From a virus: a DNA stretch of 21,837 nucleotides. The DNA lies in IMG/VR virus record IMGVR_UViG_3300036715_000539, positions 1 to 21,837 of that record. One strand, written 5' to 3'. Below the pieces are notes generated by a model. The model saw nothing but the letters and a program-made list of their open reading frames with translations. It was not told the origin of the DNA and made no database searches. Of the stretch, positions 10,801 through 18,856 are shown one piece after another (the stretch's first letter is position 1; every line of letters begins with the position of its first letter). Position numbers and translations under genes: made by a program.

Positions 10801-13800
10801 GTGGCAAAGAGAATCTCTGACCTCCCGGCAGCAACTACGATCAATTCCACGGACGTGATGCCAGTGGACGTGGGTAGCCCCCCGCTGACGAAGAAAGTGA
10901 CACTTGCGCAGATCTTCGCGGGGGCCTTCGGTAATGTGAGCTTGCCGCTGCCGGTCAACTCACTGCTGAAGACGACACCTGACGGCATGGGCTTTGGCTC
11001 GGCTACCTCCATCACAGAGGACTTGTCCGGCAATGTTACGATTCACAAGGCTACGCTTGACGCCAGTAGTCTGAACGTGTACAGCCCGGACACAGGCGCG
11101 GTCAACACATACGTGATAACCACCAGTATCAATGCAGTAGCGCTGGTCACGGGGCTGTCGGTGCAGTTTGTGACTGCGAACGCCAACACCGGAGCAGCCA
11201 CGCTCAAGATCAACGCTCTCACGGCTAAGAGCATCGTGTTCCCTGGCGGTGCTGCACTGCAGGCAGGTGCCATACCGGCGGGCGTGGTCTGCTGCGTGGT
11301 GTACAACGGCACGGCGTTCGAGCTACAGAGCACCACCAGCGCGGAAGCTAATGGCACACTCCAGTGGCTGACGAGCGTGGCAGGCACGGACACTATTACT
11401 GCCGGCAACGCTGGCGCAGTGGCTGCGTACCGGGCGGGGCAGCAGTTCACGTTCATCCCCGCAGGAGTGAACACTGGGTCTTCCCCCACACTGAATGTGA
11501 ATAGTCTTGGCGACAAGACTATTGTTCTCCCTGGTGGGGGCACGGTTACGGCAGGTGCGCTCGCTGCAGGAACAGTGGTCAGTGTGATCTATAACGGTAC
11601 TGCATTCGAGCTACAGAACACGGGCAGCGGTGGCGGAGGAGGAGGGCCCAGCGGCTTTACTGTAGTGACCAGCATCGCAGGTCTCAAAGCTCTGTCTAAG
11701 CTGACATACAGTCAGGCGTACGTTGCTGGATACTACGCTGCTGGGGACGGCGGCGGGGGCATGTACTACTACGACGCCGCGGACACCACTACGCTAGCCT
11801 CCCCCACTATCAGCGGGGTCACCAATTCCGGTAGCGGGGGCACGCTGGCAGCAGCTACATACTCCTATCGGGTCACAGCGCTGAACGCCGTGGGCGAGAC
11901 GCTTGCTTCCTCAGCTAGCACTACCACCACGTCCGGCACTACGAGCACTGCGACTATCAACTGGGGCGCAGTCACTGGGGCCACAGCGTATCGCGTATAC
12001 GGCCGCACGGTAGGTGCTGAGGGATTTCTGGCAGAGGTGGGCGCGGTCACTTCGTTTACGGATACTGGATTCCTTTCTCCTCTGACTGTGGTCCCTGTTG
12101 CTGCCAGCACTCCGGACAATGGCGGCAGCGTGGTTGTAGCCAGTGACGGAGGCCGGTGGAAGTTGGCGGGCAGCGGTCCGTTCACCACTCGTCAATTTGG
12201 CGCCAAGCACGACGGAGCCACTGATGACTACGCAGCTCTCCAGGCGGCAATCACGTACTGCCAGAACAGCTACAGTCTTCGAATTTCTAGCGGAACCGCG
12301 TACACTACCAAGACGCTGATAGCCACCCAGCGGACACACCTGTTTGGTGAGCTGGCATGGCTCAGCGTTATCAAGTCGAACGCCACGTACGGACTAGTTC
12401 TGCAGCCGCGCTACGGTGCGGGCATCACGTTCCCGTACATGCACGACTTTAGCGTGATTCCGAATACGAACGGCGCTGGAACGAGCGGCATTCTGTTTCG
12501 ACTAATCCCGGACAATTCTGGCGCAGTTCCGAACTACGTCAGCAACTTCACTATCGCGCGCTGCTATATTGGGGACTTCGGTAGCTATGGCCTGAATCTT
12601 GACAACTCTGCCGTTAACGGAAACGGGTTCTTCACGTTTACGATTGAGCGAAACTGGATTAGCAACGGTATCGTCGCCAATCACATTGGGGACTCCTGCA
12701 ACATCCATCTAAACACCATTACGGACGGAGGCACTGTCGCAGCTAACCGCACGGGCGGCAGGGTGGGAATTCTGTACACGGGTCTCAGCGGTGCGCGCAA
12801 CTGCGTCTTCCGTGAGAACAGCATCACCACGTCTGGCGGGGCAATCGCAGCTCTGAATGGAGATCAGCTTCGTATTGAGAACAATCAGTGCGAACACCCG
12901 TTCTACTACAGCATTCCGTACGGGGCCAGTGGAATCTACAACGCACTGATCTACATATACAACTGCGCGTACGCCAAGATCTCTGGCAATACGATGCAGG
13001 CGGGACAGGGCGTGGTACTAGCGACGACTACCGCGACGACGACCAGTGGTAGCTCTACGCTCACGTCAGTGGCCTCATTTACTAATCTGTACGTGGGCGC
13101 TACCATTGCCGGCACGGGCATCCCCACTAGTGCGCGCATCGGCTCCGTGAACCCAGGTGCAGGCACCATTACCATGGTGCTGCCCGGGGGGGCTGCGGCG
13201 AATGCCACATCCTCCGGCGCTGGCCGCACGATGACGTTTGGCCTGGCCCCAGACTACACCGTTCTGTTTGACGGAACCAGTGCGTGTAGGTTCAACTTCC
13301 TCGAGAATGGCAACGACGTGTTCCCAGGAAATGTTTGCCACCTTGGATTCACCAGCGGGGTGGTAATGAATGGTCTCACTGGGATGAACACCTTTGTGGG
13401 TGGCAGCCACGGTAGTCTATTCCCAACAGTGTACGACGGGGGTGGCGGGGCTTACCCCCAGGTCGGCATCTGGCAGGCACTAGCGCTAAACACTGGGTAT
13501 TCTCCGTTTACATACCCGTCTGGTAGCCCAGCAGATGCTCTGTACTTTGTTGGTGTGGATGGCTACTGCACTCTAAGCGGGTGCGTGTACAACACCACGG
13601 CCAGTGCCATCACCCTGATTGCCTCATTTCTGTATCTTCGCTCACTTACCAGCCCGTCTGGCAATACCCGGTACAGATTCTGCACCAGTGCTAGCGACAG
13701 CGCGAACGTCAACATTATTCAAGCGAGGGGCAGTAGTATAGAGGCCGTTACTACTGTGGGTCTAGGAATTCAGGTATGTCTGGATGGAGTTCGATTTCCG

Positions 13801-13818
13801 TACGAGCTAAGCATCTAA
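10801..13818 (+). CDS. Tail spike / fibre with pectate-lyase-like beta-helix (1005 aa)
   Basis: GTG start at 10801 with GGAG 7 bases upstream. The N-terminus (MAKRISDLPAATTINSTDVM) is a typical virion-attachment start for fibres. Two homologous modules follow (about 84-178 and 194-272), each ending FPGG/LPGG...YNGTAFELQ. Next come a Gly linker (276-284), a fibronectin III-like segment (about 333-434, YSYRVTALNAVGETL), and a pectate lyase 3-type beta-helix beginning TRQFGAKHDGATDDYAALQA near 463, with repeated right-handed-helix features (RIENN, KISGNTM) to about 800. The C-terminus is a separate beta-rich domain. The protein probably binds and depolymerises a host surface polysaccharide. Substrate cannot be told from sequence. 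Confidence 0.88.
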   Translation: MAKRISDLPAATTINSTDVMPVDVGSPPLTKKVTLAQIFAGAFGNVSLPLPVNSLLKTTPDGMGFGSATSITEDLSGNVTIHKATLDASSLNVYSPDTGAVNTYVITTSINAVALVTGLSVQFVTANANTGAATLKINALTAKSIVFPGGAALQAGAIPAGVVCCVVYNGTAFELQSTTSAEANGTLQWLTSVAGTDTITAGNAGAVAAYRAGQQFTFIPAGVNTGSSPTLNVNSLGDKTIVLPGGGTVTAGALAAGTVVSVIYNGTAFELQNTGSGGGGGGPSGFTVVTSIAGLKALSKLTYSQAYVAGYYAAGDGGGGMYYYDAADTTTLASPTISGVTNSGSGGTLAAATYSYRVTALNAVGETLASSASTTTTSGTTSTATINWGAVTGATAYRVYGRTVGAEGFLAEVGAVTSFTDTGFLSPLTVVPVAASTPDNGGSVVVASDGGRWKLAGSGPFTTRQFGAKHDGATDDYAALQAAITYCQNSYSLRISSGTAYTTKTLIATQRTHLFGELAWLSVIKSNATYGLVLQPRYGAGITFPYMHDFSVIPNTNGAGTSGILFRLIPDNSGAVPNYVSNFTIARCYIGDFGSYGLNLDNSAVNGNGFFTFTIERNWISNGIVANHIGDSCNIHLNTITDGGTVAANRTGGRVGILYTGLSGARNCVFRENSITTSGGAIAALNGDQLRIENNQCEHPFYYSIPYGASGIYNALIYIYNCAYAKISGNTMQAGQGVVLATTTATTTSGSSTLTSVASFTNLYVGATIAGTGIPTSARIGSVNPGAGTITMVLPGGAAANATSSGAGRTMTFGLAPDYTVLFDGTSACRFNFLENGNDVFPGNVCHLGFTSGVVMNGLTGMNTFVGGSHGSLFPTVYDGGGGAYPQVGIWQALALNTGYSPFTYPSGSPADALYFVGVDGYCTLSGCVYNTTASAITLIASFLYLRSLTSPSGNTRYRFCTSASDSANVNIIQARGSSIEAVTTVGLGIQVCLDGVRFPYELSI

Positions 13819-13822
13819 GAAA

Positions 13823-14227
13823 ATGCGTCACCCAGTAATGCCAGCCGCGCTGATGCTAGTAGTGGCCGGGACACACTACGCACCAAGGCCCTTATCTTTG
13901 CTGTGGGACAATCCGCCCGCCGTAGAGCGGGCACTATTCTACGTGGCGCAGGGAATCAAGGGGTGCGTTCTTTACACAGTGATAATGCTGCTGCTCCCAC
14001 GCAAGCTCTATGCACTGCCCATGTGGGCCGTATGCTCCTGGGGAATGCTGGAGGACGCACAGGTCGCAGCTTGCCGGCTGGCTAGGGGTGTGGGCACCCA
14101 GGTGAGCGTGCAGGGCTTCCAGGGCTTGTGTGACGCTCTGCTGGGCCTGCCCGCGTACGGCATAGGTATGGCACTGGCCGTGCTGGTGGCGTGCATCGTA
14201 GAACATGGGAGCAATCATGCCAGATAA
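13823..14227 (+). CDS. Membrane protein of the lysis region (134 aa)
   Basis: 134 residues starting MRHPVMPAALMLVVAGTHYA. Hydrophobic segments lie near 5-16, 49-60 and 108-127. A CSWGMLEDAQVAACRLARG stretch (about 71-89) between two segments is Cys-rich. The start follows the spike stop by 4 bases and has only a weak ribosome site, so translation is probably coupled. The gene overlaps the candidate holin gene by 11 bases. Role unknown; a holin or antiholin is possible from position and topology. Confidence 0.7.
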   Translation: MRHPVMPAALMLVVAGTHYAPRPLSLLWDNPPAVERALFYVAQGIKGCVLYTVIMLLLPRKLYALPMWAVCSWGMLEDAQVAACRLARGVGTQVSVQGFQGLCDALLGLPAYGIGMALAVLVACIVEHGSNHAR

Positions 14228-14483
14228 CGACGAGGTAGACCCAATGCGCGCAGCAGTACGAGACGGGTTTAGGGACATCGTAAGTGATCCTGAAACCTAC
14301 AAAAACATCAAGCAGGGGCTGACAGCCTACGCCAAGAGCGAGGCTGGAGATTGGACAATCGGGGTAGTGGGCAGTGTGCTACGATGGATCTTGCGCGGAG
14401 TGCTGCTGCTCATTCTTCTGTACTACGTGGGCGGACTGCCGGCGCTGTTCGCGTATTTCAAGACCAGAGCGACAAATGGATAA
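14217..14483 (+). CDS. Candidate holin (88 aa)
   Basis: 88 residues from the ATG at 14217 (GGGAG 5 bases upstream; the in-frame ATG at 14205 has none). The charged N-terminal part (MPDNDEVDPMRAAVRDGFRD) is followed by one clear membrane segment near 57-80 (WILRGVLLLILLYYVGGLPA) and a short basic tail. Size, membrane segment, and position immediately before the endolysin suit a holin with a cytoplasmic N-terminal domain. It overlaps the endolysin gene by 8 bases (ATGGATAA). Confidence 0.65.
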   Translation: MPDNDEVDPMRAAVRDGFRDIVSDPETYKNIKQGLTAYAKSEAGDWTIGVVGSVLRWILRGVLLLILLYYVGGLPALFAYFKTRATNG

Positions 14484-15240
14484 GTACACTCCACCAAATC
14501 CTAACCTGCCATGGCCTATCTGTCTTGAGGGGGTGGAGCTCATTGCTCGGCGCGAGGGGCTTAGCTACCGCGCCTACCGCTGCCCCGCAGGAGTATGGAC
14601 TAACGGACGCGGCTGCACACGCGGTGTGGGAGCTACTGACGTATGGACTCTGGAGGAGTGTGATAGCCGGCTCTTGGCCGAGCTCATTGCCACTGCGCGA
14701 GCAGTGCAGCGTGTATGTGAGGTAGAACCCTCGGAACATCAGATGGCCGCCATGGTCAGTCTGGCGTTCAATATCGGACCGTCGGCGTTTCTGAAGTCTA
14801 CGGTTCTGAAGGCGCACAACCGTGGAGACTTTCTGGCAGCGAGCCGAGCGTTTGGGCTGTGGAACAAGGCTACTGTCAACGGCGTGCTTACCGAGCTAGC
14901 TGGTCTGACTGCTCGACGGGCAGAAGAAGCGGCAATGTATATCGATGGTAATCAGCCCACTTCGGAGAAGATGCCGCAGGCGGTCGCTGCTGAGTCCGGA
15001 ATTTCTAAGTCCCCCATTGCACAGGCTGGCGGAGTGACCGCTGGGCTGGGGGTGCTGGGCACAGTGTCTCAGGCGTCGGACCAAGTGTCTACGGTGGACA
15101 TTACCGTGAAGACAGTGAAGTCATTTGCTACGGACACGTTAGGAATTCCGGCCAACTACTTCCTTCCGCTGGTGTTGATTGCCGCTGGCGCCGCTGTGGT
15201 GTACTATAGGCACCGCCAGAGGAGTCAAGGATGGGCCTAG
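14476..15240 (+). CDS. Endolysin, GH24 lysozyme with C-terminal membrane segment (254 aa)
   Basis: 254 residues from the ATG at 14476. The frame is open further upstream but overlaps the holin. The lysozyme domain (about 15-160) has the GH24 catalytic pattern Glu-x8-(Asp/Cys)-x5-Thr: E27 in RREG, C36 in YRCP, T42 in VWTNGRG. The family Asp is Cys here, a known variant. The motif MVSLAFNIGPSAFLKSTVL (about 93-111) is typical of the family. After a Ser/Thr/Gly-rich linker, residues 228-244 form a membrane segment followed by RHRQR. There is no N-terminal signal. It cleaves peptidoglycan after membrane permeabilisation. The overlap with the candidate holin and Rz places it in a lysis operon. Confidence 0.9.
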   Translation: MDKYTPPNPNLPWPICLEGVELIARREGLSYRAYRCPAGVWTNGRGCTRGVGATDVWTLEECDSRLLAELIATARAVQRVCEVEPSEHQMAAMVSLAFNIGPSAFLKSTVLKAHNRGDFLAASRAFGLWNKATVNGVLTELAGLTARRAEEAAMYIDGNQPTSEKMPQAVAAESGISKSPIAQAGGVTAGLGVLGTVSQASDQVSTVDITVKTVKSFATDTLGIPANYFLPLVLIAAGAAVVYYRHRQRSQGWA

Positions 15241-15707
15241 GACTGCTAAAAGCTGCACCCCTGTGGGCCTGGGCGCTTGCAGCGGCGCTCCTGTGGGGGG
15301 CGTGGCAGCGGCACGCCGCCCAAGCTATAGCCGCGCAATACACGGCAGCGCAGCTCCAAGCCAGCGCAGAGCGGGAGAAGGCACTTTCTGATTCACTGAA
15401 GAAGGTTCAGCAGCGAATCGCAGATCAGGAGAAGGTGGTCGCAGATGCTAAAGAACAGACCGCGAAAATCGCAGCCACTGCTGCTGAGTATGATACTGCT
15501 CTTGGTAGGCTGCGCAGCCAGCTCGCCACTGTCCGTGCCCGTGTCGCCAGCAGTAATTCCCCCACTGCCAGCCGAGGCGAGGCAGACGTCCTCACCAGAC
15601 TTCTTGAAGAAAGCGCTGGAAGATATAGGGAAATGGCAGCGGCGGCTGACCGATCTACTATTGCCGGACTCGCCTGCGAGCGGTCCTACGACGCACTAAG
15701 GAAGTGA
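15231..15707 (+). CDS. Rz: Rz-like inner-membrane spanin
   Basis: 158 residues; ATG at 15231 with GAGGAG upstream, overlapping the endolysin stop. The N-terminal membrane segment is at about 6-23 (KAAPLWAWALAAALLWGAW). A long periplasmic coiled coil follows (about 28-105, with EREKALSDSLKKVQQRIADQ), and the tail has a Cys (ACERSY). This is the i-spanin layout: anchored in the inner membrane, pairing with the o-spanin to fuse the membranes and break the outer membrane at lysis. The o-spanin gene is nested inside it in another frame. Confidence 0.85.
   Translation: MGLGLLKAAPLWAWALAAALLWGAWQRHAAQAIAAQYTAAQLQASAEREKALSDSLKKVQQRIADQEKVVADAKEQTAKIAATAAEYDTALGRLRSQLATVRARVASSNSPTASRGEADVLTRLLEESAGRYREMAAAADRSTIAGLACERSYDALRK
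15445..15699 (+). CDS. Rz1: Rz1-like outer-membrane lipoprotein spanin, nested in Rz
   Basis: 84 residues in the +1 frame entirely within the Rz gene. Basic N-terminus, a hydrophobic core (PLLLSMILLLVGC) and a lipobox with C23, giving a 61-residue mature lipoprotein. The mature N-terminus is Pro-rich (SVPVSPAVIPPLPAEA), as usual for o-spanins, and is followed by a helical tail. The start has AGGAG about 14 bases upstream, a long spacing. Nested Rz/Rz1 is a known arrangement in phages of Gram-negative hosts and confirms the lysis cassette. Confidence 0.85.
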   Translation: MLKNRPRKSQPLLLSMILLLVGCAASSPLSVPVSPAVIPPLPAEARQTSSPDFLKKALEDIGKWQRRLTDLLLPDSPASGPTTH

Positions 15708-15709
15708 AC

Positions 15710-16051
15710 ATGGACCACATCGGCACAGACATTCAGGTGGTAGACTCTACGCCCGACGCAGAGAATACTCAGATGGAGATGTTCGCTAAGCTGGCAGCAC
15801 AGAAGCTGACTTCTTGCTACCCGGATCACATTTGGATGGTTGGATGGCTGCCAGGGATGGCACTAGTCATTAAGAACATGGCTATCGCGGATGGCCGCTA
15901 CGGGTTTACAGTGGATGTGGCGCGTGCGCATAGCATATCTCAGGTAGAGCACGCTGTGATGCTGGGCGGCGGCGAGCTACTCGAGCGCTGCGGGGTGCAG
16001 CGGGGTTCCTGGAATGGTGAATTCATGCACCTGCAGAACATGGAGAACTGA
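15710..16051 (+). CDS. Conserved-looking hypothetical phage protein (113 aa)
   Basis: 113 residues from the ATG at 15710 (AAGGA about 8 bases upstream, overlapping the Rz end); a GTG at 15704 is too close to that site. The protein starts MDHIGTDIQVVDSTPDAENT and contains YPDHIWMVGWLPGMALVIKN (about residues 38-57) and GGGELLERCGVQRGSWNGEF. I recall similar small proteins in other tailed phages, without known function. No membrane segment or signal. It lies one base before the next gene. Confidence 0.75.
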   Translation: MDHIGTDIQVVDSTPDAENTQMEMFAKLAAQKLTSCYPDHIWMVGWLPGMALVIKNMAIADGRYGFTVDVARAHSISQVEHAVMLGGGELLERCGVQRGSWNGEFMHLQNMEN

Positions 16052-16052
16052 A

Positions 16053-16277
16053 ATGAAATTCGCAGACATCAAAGCACACGCAGCGTCGTATCTCAGCAAT
16101 CTGGGGCATAGTGAAGAGAGTGAGTGGCACCGGGCGATCACTCATTTTCTCACTTGGGCGGAGGGCGCACAGGCAGAGGCGGATGCCAAAGCGTTCTTGG
16201 AATCTCGCGGCTACCGAGTGACTCCTCCCCCGTCTCCGGCACCAGCGGGTGGCGGGGGCCCTGGCGAGGAGCACTGA
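16053..16277 (+). CDS. Small hypothetical protein (74 aa)
   Basis: 74 residues from the ATG at 16053 (GGAG 7 bases upstream). It starts MKFADIKAHAASYLSNLGHS; the first 55 residues look helical and acidic, and the tail is Pro/Gly-rich (TPPPSPAPAGGGGPGEEH). Family not recognised. It sits between the 113-residue gene and the HAD phosphatase gene with almost no spacing. Confidence 0.7.
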   Translation: MKFADIKAHAASYLSNLGHSEESEWHRAITHFLTWAEGAQAEADAKAFLESRGYRVTPPPSPAPAGGGGPGEEH

Positions 16278-16279
16278 GC

Positions 16280-16636
16280 GTGACTAAGTATTCCCGCAGT
16301 AGTGGAGACGGATGGATTGGAGTGGACTTAGATGGCACGCTGGCGCACTACGACCACTACCGGGGAGACGAACACGTGGGCGCACCCGTGGAACCCATGG
16401 TTAAGCGAGTGCGTCAGTGGATCCAGGAGGGACGAGACGTGAGGCTGTTCACCGCACGCAGCCCCCACCCGGCTATTCGTAGATGGATGGCAGAGCATCT
16501 AGGCGCCGTACTGCCCATAACGAACACCAAAGATCCGAAGATGCAGGTTCTGTACGACGATAGAGCTGTGCAGGTTACCCGGAACACCGGCGCCACGCAC
16601 CCCGAGCATGAGAAACAGGTCTGGGAGAAGAAATAA
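16280..16636 (+). CDS. HAD-superfamily phosphatase-like protein (118 aa)
   Basis: GTG start at 16280 with GAGGAG 8 bases upstream. HAD motif I is GVDLDGTLAHY with D16 and D18; motif II is the Thr of LFTARSP; a Lys in TNTKDPKM may serve as motif III; and YDDRA supplies the acidic motif IV. At 118 residues it is a minimal, cap-less HAD fold. Such proteins hydrolyse phosphomonoesters (nucleotides or modified ends); the substrate here is unknown. It lies in the head gene cluster, sharing one base with the portal start (TAATG). Why a phosphatase is expressed with head genes is unclear. Confidence 0.85.
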   Translation: MTKYSRSSGDGWIGVDLDGTLAHYDHYRGDEHVGAPVEPMVKRVRQWIQEGRDVRLFTARSPHPAIRRWMAEHLGAVLPITNTKDPKMQVLYDDRAVQVTRNTGATHPEHEKQVWEKK

Positions 16637-18603
16637 TGCAACAAGATCCTCGTAACCGGCCACCGAGCGCTCAAGTAGGGGACGACGAAGACTCTGACGA
16701 GAACAAGAGCTGGATGCGTCGTGCGCGTTCAGCCTTCCGTACGAGCACTAGCTATGTGGACTCTAACTTCCGTAAGCAGTGGGACGATTCGATCCGCGCA
16801 TTCAACAACATGCACCCAGGGGACAGCAAGTACAACTCCCCGGCGTACGACAAGCGCAGCAAGCTCTACCGGCCAAAGATTAGATCCGTAATCCGCAAGA
16901 ATGAGGCTGCCGCTGCCGCAGCGTTCTTCTCTAACATGGACGTGGTGAGCGTTTCTGCCAGCGATCAGTCGGATCAAGCACAGCTTGTCAGTGCTGAGAT
17001 CATGAAGCAAGTGGTACAGTATCGGCTTACCCGCTCCATCCCGTGGTTCCAGACCGTGCTAGGTGGCATCCAGGATGCTCAGACAGTTGGCTTGGTGTGC
17101 GGACACATCTACTGGAAGTATGAGGAAACGAAGGACGGAATTATCGATAAGCCCTGTGTGGACCTCGTGCCCATTGAGAACATTAGGTTTGACCCAGGGG
17201 CTTCTTGGATTAACTTGGTGGAGACTAGCCCGTACTTCATCCACATACTACCCATGTGGGCCATGGACGTGCGTGCTAAGATGGAAACAGGCGAGTGGCA
17301 CTACATGCCAGTGACGTCCGCTGCGGCCACCACTGGGCTCGACAGCACTCGCGTAGCTCGTACGCAGAACAAGGAAGACCCTCTTTCCGGCGACAACCGC
17401 GCACTGGAGGACTATGAAATCTGCTGGGTACACCGCCACATTCATCGTCGTGATGGCGGTGACTGGATATTCTATACCCTAGGCGAAGTTGGCATGCTTA
17501 CGGACCCCGTGCCGCTGCGAGAAGTAGTGTTCCACGGCAAGCGACCCTACGTGCTGGGCACGTGCATCCTGGAGACTCACAAGGCGCTGCCGAGTGGCGT
17601 GCCCGTGCTGGCCCGTGGGCTGGCAGACGAGGTTAATGAGATCGCCAATCAGCGCATTGATAATGTCAAGTTCGCCCTGAACAAGAAGTGGTTCGCTAAG
17701 CGGGGGGTAGAAGTTGACCTAGCTGGATTGGTGCGCAATGTGCCGGGCGGCGTGGTGATGATGAATGACCCCATCAATGACGTGCGAGAGATCTCTTGGC
17801 CGGACGTCACTCAGAGTGCATACATGGAGCAGCAGGGCATAGACATGTCTATGGACGAGCTGCTGGGCAACTTCAACCCTGCTGCGTTGATGACTGCGGG
17901 CGCTGGTAATGCCCCCGCTCGCAACATGGCGATGCTCAATCAATCTAATGGAACGCTGGTTGAGTACCTCATCCGTACGTATGTGGAAACCTTTGTACAG
18001 CCCGTGCTTCGTCAGCTTGTTCTGCTTGAGCAGGAGTATGAGACTGATCGGGTGATCCTCGGTATTGCAGCTAAGAACGCAAAACTTCTGCAGAGATTTG
18101 GGGTAGACGAAGTAACAGATGAACTGCTTGAGCAAGAGATTACTCTCAGTGTGAACGTGGGTATGGGTGCTACGGACCCAACTCAGAAGCTTCAGAAGTT
18201 CCTCACCGCATTTACCGCATACACTAACGCTCTCAAGGCCCCCGCTCCCGGCGTGAACATGGTAGAAGTCGGTAAGGAGATCTTCGGACACCTGGGGTAC
18301 AGTGACGGTAGCAGGTTCTTCACTGTGGATGATCCACAAGTTGCTCAGCTACAGACTGCGCTCACCGGCGCACAGACGATGATCCAACAACTGCAACAGC
18401 AGCTCAAAGAGAAGACGACTGCACAGGTGATTGGTCTGCAGAAGACTCGGGAAACCAACCAGACCAAGGAACGAATCGCTGGACTTCACGAAGTAAACGA
18501 AAATAAGCGCAGCTTGGCTACGCACTTCACCGCCATAATGAGTAAGGACAAGGACCGCCATGCTCGATCCAGAACAACAAGCCGATCTACTGAACAGAGC
18601 TGA
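16636..18603 (+). CDS. Portal protein
   Basis: 655 residues; ATG at 16636 with GGGAG 8 bases upstream. The long N-terminal region reads as a podoviral portal (KLYRPKIRSVIRKNEAAAAA near 80, then DIVPIENIRFDP-like strand VDLVPIENIRFDPGASW). The RGLADEVNEIANQRIDNVKF helix region (about 330) and NAPARNMAMLNQSN (about 428) are typical of portals. The C-terminus is Gln-rich and coiled (QLQTALTGAQTMIQQLQQQL, about 573-592) and forms a barrel-like extension in relatives. It forms the dodecameric vertex through which terminase packages DNA. The gene lies directly before the scaffold and capsid genes, the standard order. Confidence 0.85.
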   Translation: MQQDPRNRPPSAQVGDDEDSDENKSWMRRARSAFRTSTSYVDSNFRKQWDDSIRAFNNMHPGDSKYNSPAYDKRSKLYRPKIRSVIRKNEAAAAAAFFSNMDVVSVSASDQSDQAQLVSAEIMKQVVQYRLTRSIPWFQTVLGGIQDAQTVGLVCGHIYWKYEETKDGIIDKPCVDLVPIENIRFDPGASWINLVETSPYFIHILPMWAMDVRAKMETGEWHYMPVTSAAATTGLDSTRVARTQNKEDPLSGDNRALEDYEICWVHRHIHRRDGGDWIFYTLGEVGMLTDPVPLREVVFHGKRPYVLGTCILETHKALPSGVPVLARGLADEVNEIANQRIDNVKFALNKKWFAKRGVEVDLAGLVRNVPGGVVMMNDPINDVREISWPDVTQSAYMEQQGIDMSMDELLGNFNPAALMTAGAGNAPARNMAMLNQSNGTLVEYLIRTYVETFVQPVLRQLVLLEQEYETDRVILGIAAKNAKLLQRFGVDEVTDELLEQEITLSVNVGMGATDPTQKLQKFLTAFTAYTNALKAPAPGVNMVEVGKEIFGHLGYSDGSRFFTVDDPQVAQLQTALTGAQTMIQQLQQQLKEKTTAQVIGLQKTRETNQTKERIAGLHEVNENKRSLATHFTAIMSKDKDRHARSRTTSRSTEQS

Positions 18604-18856
18604 GCTTGGCCGACAGGTAGAATTTTTTTGGGACTCCCGTGTGGGCACCTACTTGCGTGCCCGGGCAACTGAGGTATACAATACAGCCATTCAGGAACTC
18701 AAGCACTGCGACCCGACAGACTTTAAAGCTGTCGTCAAGCACCAGAACGATGTCGCGAAGGTAGAAATGTTCGAACAGTGGCTTGCAGAAGCCATGATGG
18801 ACGGACTGCAGAGCCTGGGAATTCTTGAAGGAGAAATAGATGCGGATCAGGAATAG
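18560..18856 (+). CDS. Small helical protein between portal and scaffold (98 aa)
   Basis: 98 residues; ATG at 18560 with AAGGAC upstream, overlapping the portal end by 44 bases and the scaffold start by 17. It starts MLDPEQQADLLNRAELGRQV and is mostly helical with an acidic tail (EGEIDADQE). No membrane segment. Small acidic helical proteins at this position are common in podoviral head clusters, but I cannot assign a function. Coupled translation is likely. Confidence 0.75.
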   Translation: MLDPEQQADLLNRAELGRQVEFFWDSRVGTYLRARATEVYNTAIQELKHCDPTDFKAVVKHQNDVAKVEMFEQWLAEAMMDGLQSLGILEGEIDADQE

